A stretch of DNA of 51,563 nucleotides from Oligoflexales bacterium (GCA_947476525.1 CANJQY010000003.1:1-51563); one strand, 5' to 3'; positions 35,474-45,713 are shown, counted from the first letter of the stretch. A program made the numbers and translations. The notes: generated by a model not told the origin, from the sequence alone.

Positions 35474-37315
35474 ATGATTTCAAAAGCAAGTATTCATGAA
35501 TCCGAGCAGACAGTCGCGCGATTGCAACACAGGATTAGTGTGGCGCGAGGTGACCAGCCTGCGAGCCTTGTCATCCGTAATACCCAGTGGCTAGACGTTT
35601 TTTCTGGTGCGTGGCAATCGGGAGATGTGGCGATTTTTGATGGCGTGATAATTGGAGTTGCCGATTCATACGAAGGGGCCGAAGTGATTGACGGCGAAGG
35701 TGGGTTGCTGGTTCCTGGATTTATCGATGCCCACGTGCACGTCGAGAGCTCAATGATGACTCCCAAACAATTTCTTCGAGCCGTATTGCCTCGCGGCACA
35801 ACGTCAGTTATTTGGGACCCGCACGAAATTGCCAATGTTAAGGGTGTGCGAGGCATCCAGTGGGCCTTAGATTCGACGGAGGCCTTACCGCTAGGTTTTT
35901 TTGTGATGGTGCCAAGCTGTGTTCCCTCGACCAGTGCTCCGATGCAACTAGAGTCCAGTGGCGCAGAACTTTCCGCCGCTGATATTCAACATTTTGCCAA
36001 ACATCCTCGGGTGCTTGGATTGGCTGAAATGATGAATTGGCCTGGGCTGGTTGGAGGTGATCTTGAGGTCATGGAAAAATTGGTTGCATTTCAGGACAAA
36101 AAACGCGATGGGCATTGCCCAGGACTTTCCGGAAAACTCCTTAACGCGTATGGTGTTGCGGGAATTCACTCGTGCCACGAATCGACCAGTATGGCCGAGG
36201 CTCGCGAAAAATTAATGAAGGGCATTCACGTTTTAATTCGTGAGGGAAGTTGCGCCAAGGATGCCGACGAATTACTGCCGATCTTGGATGCTTGGACGTC
36301 AGCGACGGTGGGACTTTGCAGTGACGACAGAAATCCTTTAGACATTGAAGAAGCGGGACACCTCGACTGTATTATTAATAAGGGTTTGATTTCAGGAATT
36401 GACCCAGTTGCAGTTTTCCGTGCGGCTTCTTTTTCCGTAGCAAAAATGTACGGACTTGAAGATCGGGGAGCGATTGCACCCGGGTACCAGGCAGATTTGG
36501 TGCTGGTCAGGCCGGTGGCGAGCAAGAGGGCTAACGGTATGGAAGTTGATTTTAGTCAGGGGATTAAGGTCTCAAACGTTTGGCGTGGGGGAATCTCGGA
36601 AGCAAAGCTTCTGGGAGAGTTGTTCGGTAGTGAGTCGCCGTCCACGAATTCAAATGCTAGTGATCCGTTTTTTGGCGAAAAAAATTTACATATAAAGTCA
36701 AAGATTATTTTGCCGTCCGACTTCAAGATTTCCGCAAATGGAGACGGAGCCATCAAAGCCCGGGTTATTGGAGTGCGGCGAGGGCAAATTGTGACCGAGG
36801 CTTTGGTGCATGATGTTGTGGCAAAAAATGGCCAGATTATGGCCGATTCAGCAAAGGGTCTCAATAAAATTTCTGTCATTGAACGTCATCATAAAACTGG
36901 CCGAATGGCTACAGGACTCGTTTTTGGTCTCGACCTAAAATCAGGAGCCATCGCCACGTCCATCAACCACGATTGCCATAACGTGATAGTAACTGGGTCT
37001 AGTGATGAATACATGGCCGAGGCGGTGGCACAACTTCGCAAGATTGACGGTGGTATCGTGGTCGTGGGCGAGGGTGGTGTTAGCTGCATGATGCCGCTTT
37101 CGATTGGTGGCCTTATGACCAACGAATCACCGGAAATTGTCGCCAACAAGCTGAGGGAATTGAAAAAACTGGCAAAAAAAATTGGTTGTCAGCTAGAAGA
37201 GCCATTTTTGCAGATATCATTTTTGGCGTTGCCCGTGATTCCAAAATTGAAAATTACCGACCGAGGGCTAGTTGACGGTTCCAAATTTGAGATCGTCACG
37301 GTAGAATTAGTGTAA
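35474..37315 (+). CDS. ade: Adenine deaminase
   Basis: GFIDAHVHVESSMMTPKQFLRAVLPRGTTSVIWDPHEIANVKG; SCVPST; HCPGLSGKLLNAY; SDDR; SINHDCHNVIVTGSSDEYM. Confidence 0.95.
   Translation: MISKASIHESEQTVARLQHRISVARGDQPASLVIRNTQWLDVFSGAWQSGDVAIFDGVIIGVADSYEGAEVIDGEGGLLVPGFIDAHVHVESSMMTPKQFLRAVLPRGTTSVIWDPHEIANVKGVRGIQWALDSTEALPLGFFVMVPSCVPSTSAPMQLESSGAELSAADIQHFAKHPRVLGLAEMMNWPGLVGGDLEVMEKLVAFQDKKRDGHCPGLSGKLLNAYGVAGIHSCHESTSMAEAREKLMKGIHVLIREGSCAKDADELLPILDAWTSATVGLCSDDRNPLDIEEAGHLDCIINKGLISGIDPVAVFRAASFSVAKMYGLEDRGAIAPGYQADLVLVRPVASKRANGMEVDFSQGIKVSNVWRGGISEAKLLGELFGSESPSTNSNASDPFFGEKNLHIKSKIILPSDFKISANGDGAIKARVIGVRRGQIVTEALVHDVVAKNGQIMADSAKGLNKISVIERHHKTGRMATGLVFGLDLKSGAIATSINHDCHNVIVTGSSDEYMAEAVAQLRKIDGGIVVVGEGGVSCMMPLSIGGLMTNESPEIVANKLRELKKLAKKIGCQLEEPFLQISFLALPVIPKLKITDRGLVDGSKFEIVTVELV
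37247..37315 (+). repeat. Direct repeat (ade 3' end), copy 1
   Basis: 69 nt matching 39943-40011 with 2 mismatches. Confidence 0.97.
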
Positions 37316-37510
37316 GCTGCTGCGCTGCCTCGAGGAAAAGATCTCCAAGGTCGTAACGGCTTATAAATACGTCCAAATATATAATTTTTACATTGTTCAC
37401 CTAGGCGGTGAAGATAACTCTGTTCTAATTTGATTTGATTTCTGACCGATATGTTTGAACATTTAAGGCCGCCGGCCGAATGATCAATGTATTATTCACC
37501 CAAGGAAATC

Positions 37511-39871
37511 ATGAACATGTCACACGCAAAAACACCCATGGATCTTCAAGCGATATGGAAACATTTTAAGAAGAGTATTCCCGTCCTCTTAATCTGTGCT
37601 TTTTTGAACGTGATCATGATTGGTTTTTTGTACGCACACTACACCGGGCGCCTTGGGGCAGCGGGTACCGTCCTTGTGACGTTAGAGAACAAACTTCTTG
37701 ACATGAGGTTTGTCAATCGAGGCCTACAAAAACCAAGTGGGAAAATTGGAATTTTAGCGATCGACGAGCGTTCCATTCAAAAATTTGGCCGTTGGCCGTT
37801 TACGCGTTCTATTTACGATAATGCCTTTATCAATCTGAAAAAAGCGGGAGTTGAATGGATTGGCTTTGACGTTCTCTGGGATTCACCGGAACGACCATTG
37901 CTTGCAGATGCCATGTCTGATATTTCCAAAATCCGAACCGGGGCAACGGACAAAATCCAGGCTTGGGAGCGTATTCAGTCGATGAAAACGGCTGGAGTTG
38001 CCGATCAATCCATTTTTAGGGTGATGAGCAACTTTGGCAAAATTGTGCAAGGCTTCGTGTATTACGGTGTCGAGGAAAAAGAGAGTATCGCATCTTTAAA
38101 AGGACATGAATTTCGGGCCTTGGACGCCATGCAAGGGTCCGTCATTTTTGCAGCGATCATGCCGGAAGGGTTTGACATTAAGAATTATCCAGAGTTATCC
38201 ATTGGTGCGGTGATTCGCAATAGCGACGCGATTGCTTCAAGTACTCCACACTTTGGATTTTTCAACAATGATCCAGACGACGATGGTGTCGTCCGGTGGG
38301 TGAATCTGGTTAAATCGGCCAATGGAAATCTTATGCCTTCTATGTCGCTCAAAATGGCGTCGGCCATGACAGGGCGAGACCTTGTCGTTGTTTTTGACAA
38401 GATTGGCGTCGAAGAAATCATGCTGTCAAATCCAGACAATGACAAGGACGTTATCAAGATTCCGGTTGATCCGCAGGGCCAAGGCAAAGCGCTTTTAAAT
38501 CACCTCGGACCTTCGCAAACACTTCGTCACATTTCCTTGGTCGATGCTTATGAGAATTCTTTTGCTCAAAAAGATTTGAAAGCCCTTAAAGGCATGAGCT
38601 TGATGATGGGACCTACCGCTATGGCCATCAACGACATGAGGGCCAATCCATTTGAGGCGACCTATAACGGAGTGGAGCATCACGCGAGCATGATCGATAA
38701 TATTGTCGGAAATAAATTCTTCAAACGTCCTGCCGATATCTATCGACTAGAGATGAAAGTGGTATTGGTGCTTGGGATTTTCTTTTCTATCATGTTGACC
38801 TACACCACGGCGCTATCTAGCGCTGTGGGCGTTGTGATTTTCTATGTCGGATACTTTTATATAGACCGTCTGATGTGGTTCAATAAAGGAATATGGGTGT
38901 ACATGGGAATGCCGTACATCCAAATTACCGGACTTTTTATGACAGTGACGCTGTACAAATATTTTACGGAAGAAAAAGAAAAAAAGAAGGTTAAAGGGGC
39001 TTTTCAACATTATTTATCGCCCGACGTCATGCAAAGTGTGTTGGACAATCCTGATAAATTGAAGCTCGGAGGAGAACGCCGAGAATGTACGGTGTTCTTT
39101 AGCGACGTCCGCGAATTTACGACAATATCCGAAGCTTTGCCGCCGGAGGATTTGGTGGAACTTATGAACGACTACCTCTCGCCGATGACAGAAATTATTC
39201 TGCGCAGTGGCGGTGTGTTAGATAAATACATTGGTGATGCGATTATGGCCTTTTGGGGGGCCCCCCTAGACCGCCTAGATCAGGCAGATGTTGCAGCGCG
39301 ATCAACCCTGCTAATGATGGAGAAGCTAGAAGAGCTTCGAAGAATATTCCCAACCAAAAATTTCCCAGTTATTGATATTGGGTGTGGTGTGAATACGGGG
39401 ATGATGTCAGTGGGAAACATGGGAAGCGCCGAGAGATTTGCTTATACGGTTATGGGGGACGCCGTCAACTTAGCAGCTCGCCTGGAATCCATTACGAAAG
39501 AGTACGGAGTGAGAATTATTTTCAGTGAATATTCAGTGGCCAAGTTTAAGGATAAAAATATTTATTTCTTACGAGATTTAGATGATATCGTGGTCAAGGG
39601 TAAAAGGGATCCGGTCAAGATTTATGAGCTTCTCCATCCAATGGTGATGCCTACCGAGGCTGGACTAAGGAACTTGCTCGGAGAATTTTCGGAAGCTCGT
39701 CAGGCTTATCGTGCCCAAGATTGGAAAAAAGTACGAACACACTTAGGCTCATGCCTGCTACTGAAACCAGACGATGGACCAACAATAAAATTATTTGAAC
39801 GAATTGAAAAAATGGAGACGTTGCCATTTATTCAAAACTGGGACGGGGTTCATGTATTTAAACACAAGTAA
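37511..39871 (+). CDS. CHASE2-domain class III adenylate/guanylate cyclase
   Basis: CHASE2-like IGILAIDERSIQKFGRWPFTRSIYDNAFINLKKAGVEWIGFDVLW; class III catalytic CTVFFSDVREFTTISEALPPEDLVELMNDYLSPM...GGVLDKYIGDAIMAFWGAP; AAGGA SD before ATG 37511. Confidence 0.93.
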   Translation: MNMSHAKTPMDLQAIWKHFKKSIPVLLICAFLNVIMIGFLYAHYTGRLGAAGTVLVTLENKLLDMRFVNRGLQKPSGKIGILAIDERSIQKFGRWPFTRSIYDNAFINLKKAGVEWIGFDVLWDSPERPLLADAMSDISKIRTGATDKIQAWERIQSMKTAGVADQSIFRVMSNFGKIVQGFVYYGVEEKESIASLKGHEFRALDAMQGSVIFAAIMPEGFDIKNYPELSIGAVIRNSDAIASSTPHFGFFNNDPDDDGVVRWVNLVKSANGNLMPSMSLKMASAMTGRDLVVVFDKIGVEEIMLSNPDNDKDVIKIPVDPQGQGKALLNHLGPSQTLRHISLVDAYENSFAQKDLKALKGMSLMMGPTAMAINDMRANPFEATYNGVEHHASMIDNIVGNKFFKRPADIYRLEMKVVLVLGIFFSIMLTYTTALSSAVGVVIFYVGYFYIDRLMWFNKGIWVYMGMPYIQITGLFMTVTLYKYFTEEKEKKKVKGAFQHYLSPDVMQSVLDNPDKLKLGGERRECTVFFSDVREFTTISEALPPEDLVELMNDYLSPMTEIILRSGGVLDKYIGDAIMAFWGAPLDRLDQADVAARSTLLMMEKLEELRRIFPTKNFPVIDIGCGVNTGMMSVGNMGSAERFAYTVMGDAVNLAARLESITKEYGVRIIFSEYSVAKFKDKNIYFLRDLDDIVVKGKRDPVKIYELLHPMVMPTEAGLRNLLGEFSEARQAYRAQDWKKVRTHLGSCLLLKPDDGPTIKLFERIEKMETLPFIQNWDGVHVFKHK

Positions 39872-39931
39872 ACAGATTCCACTGAATATGGTCGAAATCA
39901 AGGCGCCAGAATGGTAAATTGGCGTCGACTG

Positions 39932-40011
39932 GGATTCCTAACTTGAAAATTACCGACCGAGGGCTAGTTGACGGTTCCAAATTTGAGATAGTCACGGTAG
40001 AATTGGTGTAA
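39932..40011 (+). pseudogene. Duplicated adenine deaminase 3'-terminal fragment (copy 2)
   Basis: Reads GIPNLKITDRGLVDGSKFEIVTVELV*, versus genuine ade VIPKLKITDRGLVDGSKFEIVTVELV*. Confidence 0.95.
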
Positions 40012-40054
40012 CTTAAAATCTCGGCCGCCTCTAAAGTTCATCAGGAGTTTAAAT

Positions 40055-40624
40055 ATGAAAGTAATGATCGACGAAATTCGTTCTGTATTAAAAACTGGCG
40101 AAGTTGACGCGACTCAAGTTCGGCTGATTCAAGAGGTGGTCATGGATGCCATGGAGACCATGGTAGAGCGAGTCTCTGGTCGTGATTTTGAGGCGGGTCG
40201 TTACCTATTATATAAAGACCAGGATTTTGGGTTCGTCGTAATGATGCTAGTCTGGGCACCGGGGCAGCAGACTCCCATCCACGGCCACGGGACGTGGGGG
40301 GTCGAAGCGGTGATCAAGAATCGGGTCCGGGTAACTAACTATTGTTGTGAAACGTTAGAAGCGAAAGAATTAGGATCGGTCGTACTGCCTCCGGGTTCCG
40401 TGGCCTACGTGTTGCCACCTGATGCAGATATTCATAAAGTTGAGCACTTTGGAGGTCCACAAGCGATCACCATTCACGTTTATGGAAAAGAACTGCTTGA
40501 GAATTTAGTGTTCGTTCGTGGGGTGGGTTTAAAGGGAATGCCATGCTCGGTCAAAAATTTGCCCGCAGAGCTAGACTGGTTTTATGACTTGAAGTGGAGT
40601 TCAAGCGAAATGCCAACAGCCTAA
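40055..40624 (+). CDS. Cysteine dioxygenase-like cupin protein
   Basis: VWAPGQQTPIHGHGTWGVEAVIKNRVRVTNY, GSVAYVLPPDADIHKVEHFG, AITIHVYGK. Confidence 0.85.
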   Translation: MKVMIDEIRSVLKTGEVDATQVRLIQEVVMDAMETMVERVSGRDFEAGRYLLYKDQDFGFVVMMLVWAPGQQTPIHGHGTWGVEAVIKNRVRVTNYCCETLEAKELGSVVLPPGSVAYVLPPDADIHKVEHFGGPQAITIHVYGKELLENLVFVRGVGLKGMPCSVKNLPAELDWFYDLKWSSSEMPTA

Positions 40625-40690
40625 CCAAGAGTCAATTGGTAGCATCTTGCCGCGACGAACAACGCGGAGTTCGGCCTTTTTCAGCAGAAT

Positions 40691-41575
40691 CTAATTATGG
40701 TCATTTTCAGCGTCTTGGACGATATGTGTCAGGCGTCTATAAAAGCGTTCCCATGTTTTAGGATCTTTCAAGATTGCACGATGAGCGGTGAGCCACGCCA
40801 CGTATGATGGGCTAGTAAATTCAAAATTTCCGGTGGCATGCCTCACTGGTCCAGAGGACAGGTAAGGCATTGACGTTTCATAAAAATTGTTCCAATGAAA
40901 ATTTGCGGCCTCAGCGATCGTTTGTTCAATGCTTTCTAAGTCTTTTGGGGCTCCATGGCAGGAGGTGTAGTCGCCAAACCAGCCAAATGTAGCTGATAGC
41001 ACGTGCCAAGGAAATTTTGAGCTTGGGCAATCGACGTAACTAACGGGGTCAATCGTCAGTAAGTCCTTCAGTTTCATTTGTGGATTTAGCGCAACTTGAT
41101 AAGCCGTGCGCATGGCGAGCCATGCGCCGTGGGAATGGCCTGCAATGACAATATTCATTTGTGGGGTAGAGGGCGCATCATCGGGGTTTTGTGCGATGAG
41201 TTCTTGTACATCGTGACGCAGTTTGAGGCTGATGGCTAATGGTGCTGATTGTGCTTCCAGGAGTTCTGGGGCCGACCAAGGTCCAGATGGCGTGCGTGTG
41301 TATAGATAGAAACGTTCGGTAAGATCCGCTGGGTGTTGCGCAAACCCAGCGTCAAAACAACCGTAATATAATTTTGCATCGGGATGATCTTTAGCTATTT
41401 TCATGAAATAACTGACGGGCGCCAAATTAGAGACCGTGCATGATAGAAAACCTTGGAGGTAAATAAAGCGCAGTGGTCTGTCGGACGCGAACGCAGGGTC
41501 ACACAACATCCCAACGCAGAGTGCCGCGGGTCCCAGTGCTATTTTAAAAGGCAAATGGCTGAATAATTTACGCAT
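40691..41575 (-). CDS. Secreted alpha/beta-hydrolase/lipase-like protein
   Basis: Signal peptide from MRKLFSHLPFKIALGP; nucleophile elbow NIVIAGHSHGAWLAM; LLTIDPVSYVDC. Confidence 0.75.
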   Translation of the reverse strand: MRKLFSHLPFKIALGPAALCVGMLCDPAFASDRPLRFIYLQGFLSCTVSNLAPVSYFMKIAKDHPDAKLYYGCFDAGFAQHPADLTERFYLYTRTPSGPWSAPELLEAQSAPLAISLKLRHDVQELIAQNPDDAPSTPQMNIVIAGHSHGAWLAMRTAYQVALNPQMKLKDLLTIDPVSYVDCPSSKFPWHVLSATFGWFGDYTSCHGAPKDLESIEQTIAEAANFHWNNFYETSMPYLSSGPVRHATGNFEFTSPSYVAWLTAHRAILKDPKTWERFYRRLTHIVQDAENDHN

Positions 41576-41725
41576 AGTAGTTATATTAATGCCAGAAGTT
41601 TTGGCATGATGCAAACAAAATAGCACATAGGGTCTGTCGGCGCCTTCGGCCAGGAATGAGGTTCTGGGAGTTAAATCTAATAACAGTATTGAAATTGTCA
41701 GGACAACACGGTACTGAATGAGATT

Positions 41726-42700
41726 ATGGTTAAAATAGACAGAAAAAAATTCGATAGAATCAATATTGAGATTATAAACACCTGTAATCTCAAGTGTTCT
41801 TTTTGCCCGACACCCGAACGCCCGACAGCCAAAATGTCGGTCGAGCAGTTTTCTAGTCTTGCGGCGACCATTGCCCCGATGACCAATGAGGTCGTACTGC
41901 ATCTTTTAGGCGAGCCCTTGTCGCATCCAGAACTCGGGGGTATTTTGGCAGCGGCCCATAAAAATGCACTTCCCATCAATATTGTGACCAATGGTTTATT
42001 GTTGACAGGGGAGCGTGTGGACTTGGTTTTGAATTCAAATGTTCGTCAAGTGAGCATTTCGTTGCAAAGTTTTTCCGACAACTTTCCAAATCAAGATCCT
42101 ACCAACTATGTTCACCGTGTGAAATCTTTCGTGGACCGTGCCCTTGCGCACAGGCCTGATATGTATATTAATCTGCGTTTTTGGGATCTTGAAGGGACCA
42201 CACCAGATCAAACTAACCATAACCAAGATATGCGTCAGATTATTTCAGAGGAGTTTAAGTTTTCTTGGGACGACATCAAGGTCGACGTGCGCCGTCGGAA
42301 AAATCACCGATTAACGGGGCGCCTGTACCTGCATTTTGACTCAAGATTTCTTTGGCCAAGCCGTGATAATGAGGTGCAACAGGAATCAGGTTTTTGTCAC
42401 GGGTTAACCGGCCATTTTGGAATTCATGCAGACGGAACTTTAGTGCCGTGTTGTTTAGATCACAAAGCCGATATTCCTTTAGGCAATGTTTTCACACACT
42501 CCGTCGAGGAAATCTTAAACTCACCGCGAGCTACCGCTATGCGCAAAGGATTCGAAAAAAATGGACAATTGGCTGAAGATCTTTGCAGGCGATGCGGGTT
42601 CATTACCCGTTTTAAATCAGCGCGGCCGCAACCTTCTAAAATAAGTGTTCCCTCCTCCCGCAAAGGAAATTTCGATGCCTCGCATCCTATCTCGTCTTGA
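41726..42700 (+). CDS. Radical SAM protein with SPASM-like C-terminal cluster
   Basis: IINTCNLKCSFCPTPE (CxxxCxxC); C-terminal CHGLTGHFGIHADGTLVPCCLDHKADIPLGNVFTHSVEEILNSPRA...LCRRCGF. Confidence 0.93.
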   Translation: MVKIDRKKFDRINIEIINTCNLKCSFCPTPERPTAKMSVEQFSSLAATIAPMTNEVVLHLLGEPLSHPELGGILAAAHKNALPINIVTNGLLLTGERVDLVLNSNVRQVSISLQSFSDNFPNQDPTNYVHRVKSFVDRALAHRPDMYINLRFWDLEGTTPDQTNHNQDMRQIISEEFKFSWDDIKVDVRRRKNHRLTGRLYLHFDSRFLWPSRDNEVQQESGFCHGLTGHFGIHADGTLVPCCLDHKADIPLGNVFTHSVEEILNSPRATAMRKGFEKNGQLAEDLCRRCGFITRFKSARPQPSKISVPSSRKGNFDASHPISS

Positions 42701-43286
42701 ATTTGTCGACATGCCGTGGAAAAATGGACGCGGTCACACGTCCGAAATATTTAGGATTGACGCCAACGGCCGGATGGTGTTTCGCATATCGTCGGCCGAG
42801 GTGAGTGCATCTGGAGAATTCAGTGATTTTTCTGACTATGATCGAAGCTTAGTCAATATTGGCGCTGGTGAAATGTTTTTAACACACGGCGAGACAAGCG
42901 TGAGCAGTCATGGAGAGCCGCTCTTGCCCTTAGGTGTAGCACACTTTGATGGTGGAATTAGGACTCATTGCCGCGTCAGTGAGGCCACACGAGATCTCAA
43001 TATTTTTTGCGACAGAAATACCTATTTTGCATCGACGGTAGTTCGTACATTAATAACACCTGAATTTTTGCCTGTGCCAGCTTTGTCGAATACTTTTATT
43101 TTTGTCGTAACTGGCTCATTAGTGGTGCAAAATATTGATAAAATTCAATTTTTTGTCCAACAAGGTGACGCAGTGCTGCACGAGTCTCAACCTACGTTGC
43201 AGCAGGATCGTTGGATGCTGGCGAGTGCATCGAATTTTCCGTGTGTGGTTGTAACCGTAGTTTTTAGGAACGCAGCCAGCGACTAG
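42675..43286 (+). CDS. HutD/Ves family protein
   Basis: MPWKNGRGHTSEIFR...RISSAEVSASGEFSDFSDYDRSLVNIGAGEMFLTHG...VAHFDGG...RDLNIFCDR. Confidence 0.9.
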   Translation: MPRILSRLEFVDMPWKNGRGHTSEIFRIDANGRMVFRISSAEVSASGEFSDFSDYDRSLVNIGAGEMFLTHGETSVSSHGEPLLPLGVAHFDGGIRTHCRVSEATRDLNIFCDRNTYFASTVVRTLITPEFLPVPALSNTFIFVVTGSLVVQNIDKIQFFVQQGDAVLHESQPTLQQDRWMLASASNFPCVVVTVVFRNAASD

Positions 43287-43336
43287 CTAGGTATCGACGC
43301 TTTCATTATAAGTATAGGTGGTGATTTGACGGTGGG

Positions 43337-43813
43337 TTAGCGATCCACAAAGGCAAAATAATCTTCTTCTACTTCTTGAAAGCTCGTAATTTTCCGACAT
43401 TTACTGCAAGCCACCTCACTCACACCATCTTGAGCAGCTAGCGGTAGATTTTTGCCTTTGACAAAGAGATACATCTGCTCATGCTCGCAGTGTGCGCAAA
43501 CGTACCGAGCGTACACAGAAACTATTTCAGCGGTGTTTGTAAATCGTGGAATCATATTAATTTGTTGGATTATATCTGGGGTGCACTTTTCATATCGAAC
43601 TTGCCTGGAGGCACACAATGCACCAATAAAATTAATCCAGTGTAGGACACCACATGAATTTATTTTATCCACGTTGCCGAAATTGATAATGACGTTCTGG
43701 CCAAGTGATTTAAGATAGGGTGTCAGAATTTCCTCTGAATTTTCATCGATATTTCCAGTGTACGAGAAAGTTTCCCATTCTCCATCCACGGTGATCTCGG
43801 TAAAACCCTGCAT
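43337..43813 (-). CDS. STAS-like domain protein with C-terminal zinc-ribbon-like CxxC pair
   Basis: VIINFGNVDKINSCGVLHWINFI (STAS-like) followed by CAHCEHEQ...CSKCRK. Confidence 0.65.
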   Translation of the reverse strand: MQGFTEITVDGEWETFSYTGNIDENSEEILTPYLKSLGQNVIINFGNVDKINSCGVLHWINFIGALCASRQVRYEKCTPDIIQQINMIPRFTNTAEIVSVYARYVCAHCEHEQMYLFVKGKNLPLAAQDGVSEVACSKCRKITSFQEVEEDYFAFVDR

Positions 43814-43859
43814 AATTCCCTCTTGTAGCTTATAGACTGAGGTTCAGCTTGCAAAAAAG

Positions 43860-43933
43860 CGATCCCAGGTGGACTCGAACCACCGACTTCCTGATTAGAA
43901 ATCAGGTGCTCTATCCAGCTGAGCTATGAGATC
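43860..43933 (-). tRNA. tRNA-Arg (anticodon UCU)
   Basis: Minus strand GATCTCATAGCTCAGCTGGATAGAGCACCTGATTTCTAATCAGGAAGTCGGTGGTTCGAGTCCACCTGGGATCG: full cloverleaf, GGTTCGAGTCC T-arm, loop TTTCTAA; CCA not encoded. Confidence 0.95.
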
Positions 43934-44099
43934 TCTTTGCAATACCTCTCAGGTCTTGAGAGGCGATAGGCTATCACTTCCAGTTTGTAAAATAAATACA
44001 AACCGCAAATAAAGGCATTTTGCCGACAAAAAAAACATTGTATTGGACGGCGTCTCAATTTGTAAGCAATTCAGCGAAGTTTTTGGCTGATGCCGACTT

Positions 44100-44657
44100 T
44101 TAACAAAAAGTTATGGTTTGAGTGAGGAGGGATGTCAGGAGTAGTCGGTCTGCATCTGGGGCAAGGTTAAGCAGCCGGCGGTAGCGTCGTGCAAGTGCGA
44201 GCTCCACTCGCTGGGCACTGGCTCCCAGGACGGGTTCCTGAACGACAGGTGGCATGAAGCGCGAAACTTTGGCAGCCATAGTGCTAGTAAGAGCAGTGAT
44301 CTCCGAGGGGTCGCTATCCGGAAGCCCCCTTTGGGCAAAAATGAGGCCGATTAATTGGCGAAGTGCCGAGTAATGGCAATCAGTCCGGTTAAGTGCCGAG
44401 GTCCCAGAACGGTGCAGGGACGCCGACGTTCTTTGCTTTGCCGCATAAAGTGCTACGGCCACGTGTTCCAACTGAAGGGCTGAATTGAGTGCATTAATAT
44501 AAGGGGTGTTTTTGTATGTAAACGAGGCTGCAATAGGAGATCTGCCAAAAGCGCCTGCTGCCGAAAGGGAGGGTAAGCTTCCTGGATATGTGGCCTGGCT
44601 GTATGCACTAGGAATTCGCATCTTGGAACGTCCTTGATTATAAAATAGGCAGTCCAT
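44100..44657 (-). CDS. Hypothetical protein (start uncertain; 44621 possible)
   Basis: Long ORF, TPYINALNSALQLEHVAVALYAAKQRT..., no family recognised. Confidence 0.5.
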   Translation of the reverse strand: MDCLFYNQGRSKMRIPSAYSQATYPGSLPSLSAAGAFGRSPIAASFTYKNTPYINALNSALQLEHVAVALYAAKQRTSASLHRSGTSALNRTDCHYSALRQLIGLIFAQRGLPDSDPSEITALTSTMAAKVSRFMPPVVQEPVLGASAQRVELALARRYRRLLNLAPDADRLLLTSLLTQTITFC

Positions 44658-44744
44658 TGACTCTAAGGCATCTGGGTCATTATATCAAGGTTTATGTTTT
44701 CTTAGTAGTGAAATATATGGCAGTCCGTCAATCCTGATGACCAC

Positions 44745-45713
44745 TTAGAACCTATAGCCGAGGCCGACCCCTAGGACCGGAAGCATTTTATTGGTGTATT
44801 TTAACAGTTCTGCCTTGGTCTTAGCTTTCACGTCTTCCTCACTTTTGCCCCGCAATTCAGCAAGAGCTCCGGAAAGCTCCTCCGCATTTCCTTGTGAGTC
44901 GACTAATTCGGCCACAATTTTTGTGTTTTCTTTGGTCCGAAACGGGGCAAATATTCCAGCTTCAGCCAATACAGTCCAAGCCGGCGTGATGGGTAGAAGC
45001 CAGCCTGTCGCGGCACGTGCCGTATAGCTAAGGAGTTTTACGTCGGCCTTAAGAGAGAGTTGGGTCCTCGTCGTAATGGCTGCGGAGTCGTCGCCGCAGG
45101 GTGGCTCTTTGGCTGCTTCTGCGAGACTACAAATTCTAATAGGCGAGACCGCTTGGCCCTGAATTCGAATGGACCGAACCCCGAGCCCTGCTGACGAATA
45201 CCAAGTTCCACCAAAGGGATGCCAGACAGCCCCTGTATAAAAATGCGGGCCCCAATCAATTTTAAATTTAATATCGAAGGCAGGGTAGGCGACAGCTATG
45301 CCTTTTTGGGCGTCAGCCTTGATCAGGTCACTCGGCATAGAAATATCTACCTCAACCGGCATCGGTGCACTGAGACCAGCTGTAAACGCTAAATAGGGAG
45401 AAACGGCATATCGATAATCTATTCGCGCAAGCTCGGGTATGGAGGCTAAAACTCCCCAAGTATGGCGACGAGTTTTCGATGGGGCCGAGGAAAACTGGGC
45501 CTCGTCCTCACTAGGAGCACGTAGCTTTGCGGCTCGTTTGCTGTGGAGTTTCTCAACGGAGGCTGCACCACCAGCGGTCCAGCTGGGTGGAAGTGCTTCT
45601 AGTGACTTATCTGTGGGGTCGGCCGCTGCCATAGCGATGGCTGATCCTACTATGGCAATCGTTGCAATCACAGTAATCGTAGTAACCGAAAAAAGGGAAA
45701 AAATGGAACGCAT
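44745..45713 (-). CDS. Hypothetical secreted/outer-membrane protein
   Basis: Signal peptide-like N-terminus; alternating beta pattern; C-terminal ...LPVLGVGLGYRF ending in an aromatic residue. Confidence 0.7.
   Translation of the reverse strand: MRSIFSLFSVTTITVIATIAIVGSAIAMAAADPTDKSLEALPPSWTAGGAASVEKLHSKRAAKLRAPSEDEAQFSSAPSKTRRHTWGVLASIPELARIDYRYAVSPYLAFTAGLSAPMPVEVDISMPSDLIKADAQKGIAVAYPAFDIKFKIDWGPHFYTGAVWHPFGGTWYSSAGLGVRSIRIQGQAVSPIRICSLAEAAKEPPCGDDSAAITTRTQLSLKADVKLLSYTARAATGWLLPITPAWTVLAEAGIFAPFRTKENTKIVAELVDSQGNAEELSGALAELRGKSEEDVKAKTKAELLKYTNKMLPVLGVGLGYRF

Noticed and set aside
41698-41902. N-terminal extension of the 40691..41902 ORF
   Set aside because: It overlaps the divergent radical SAM gene antisense; the signal-peptide start at 41575 fits better.
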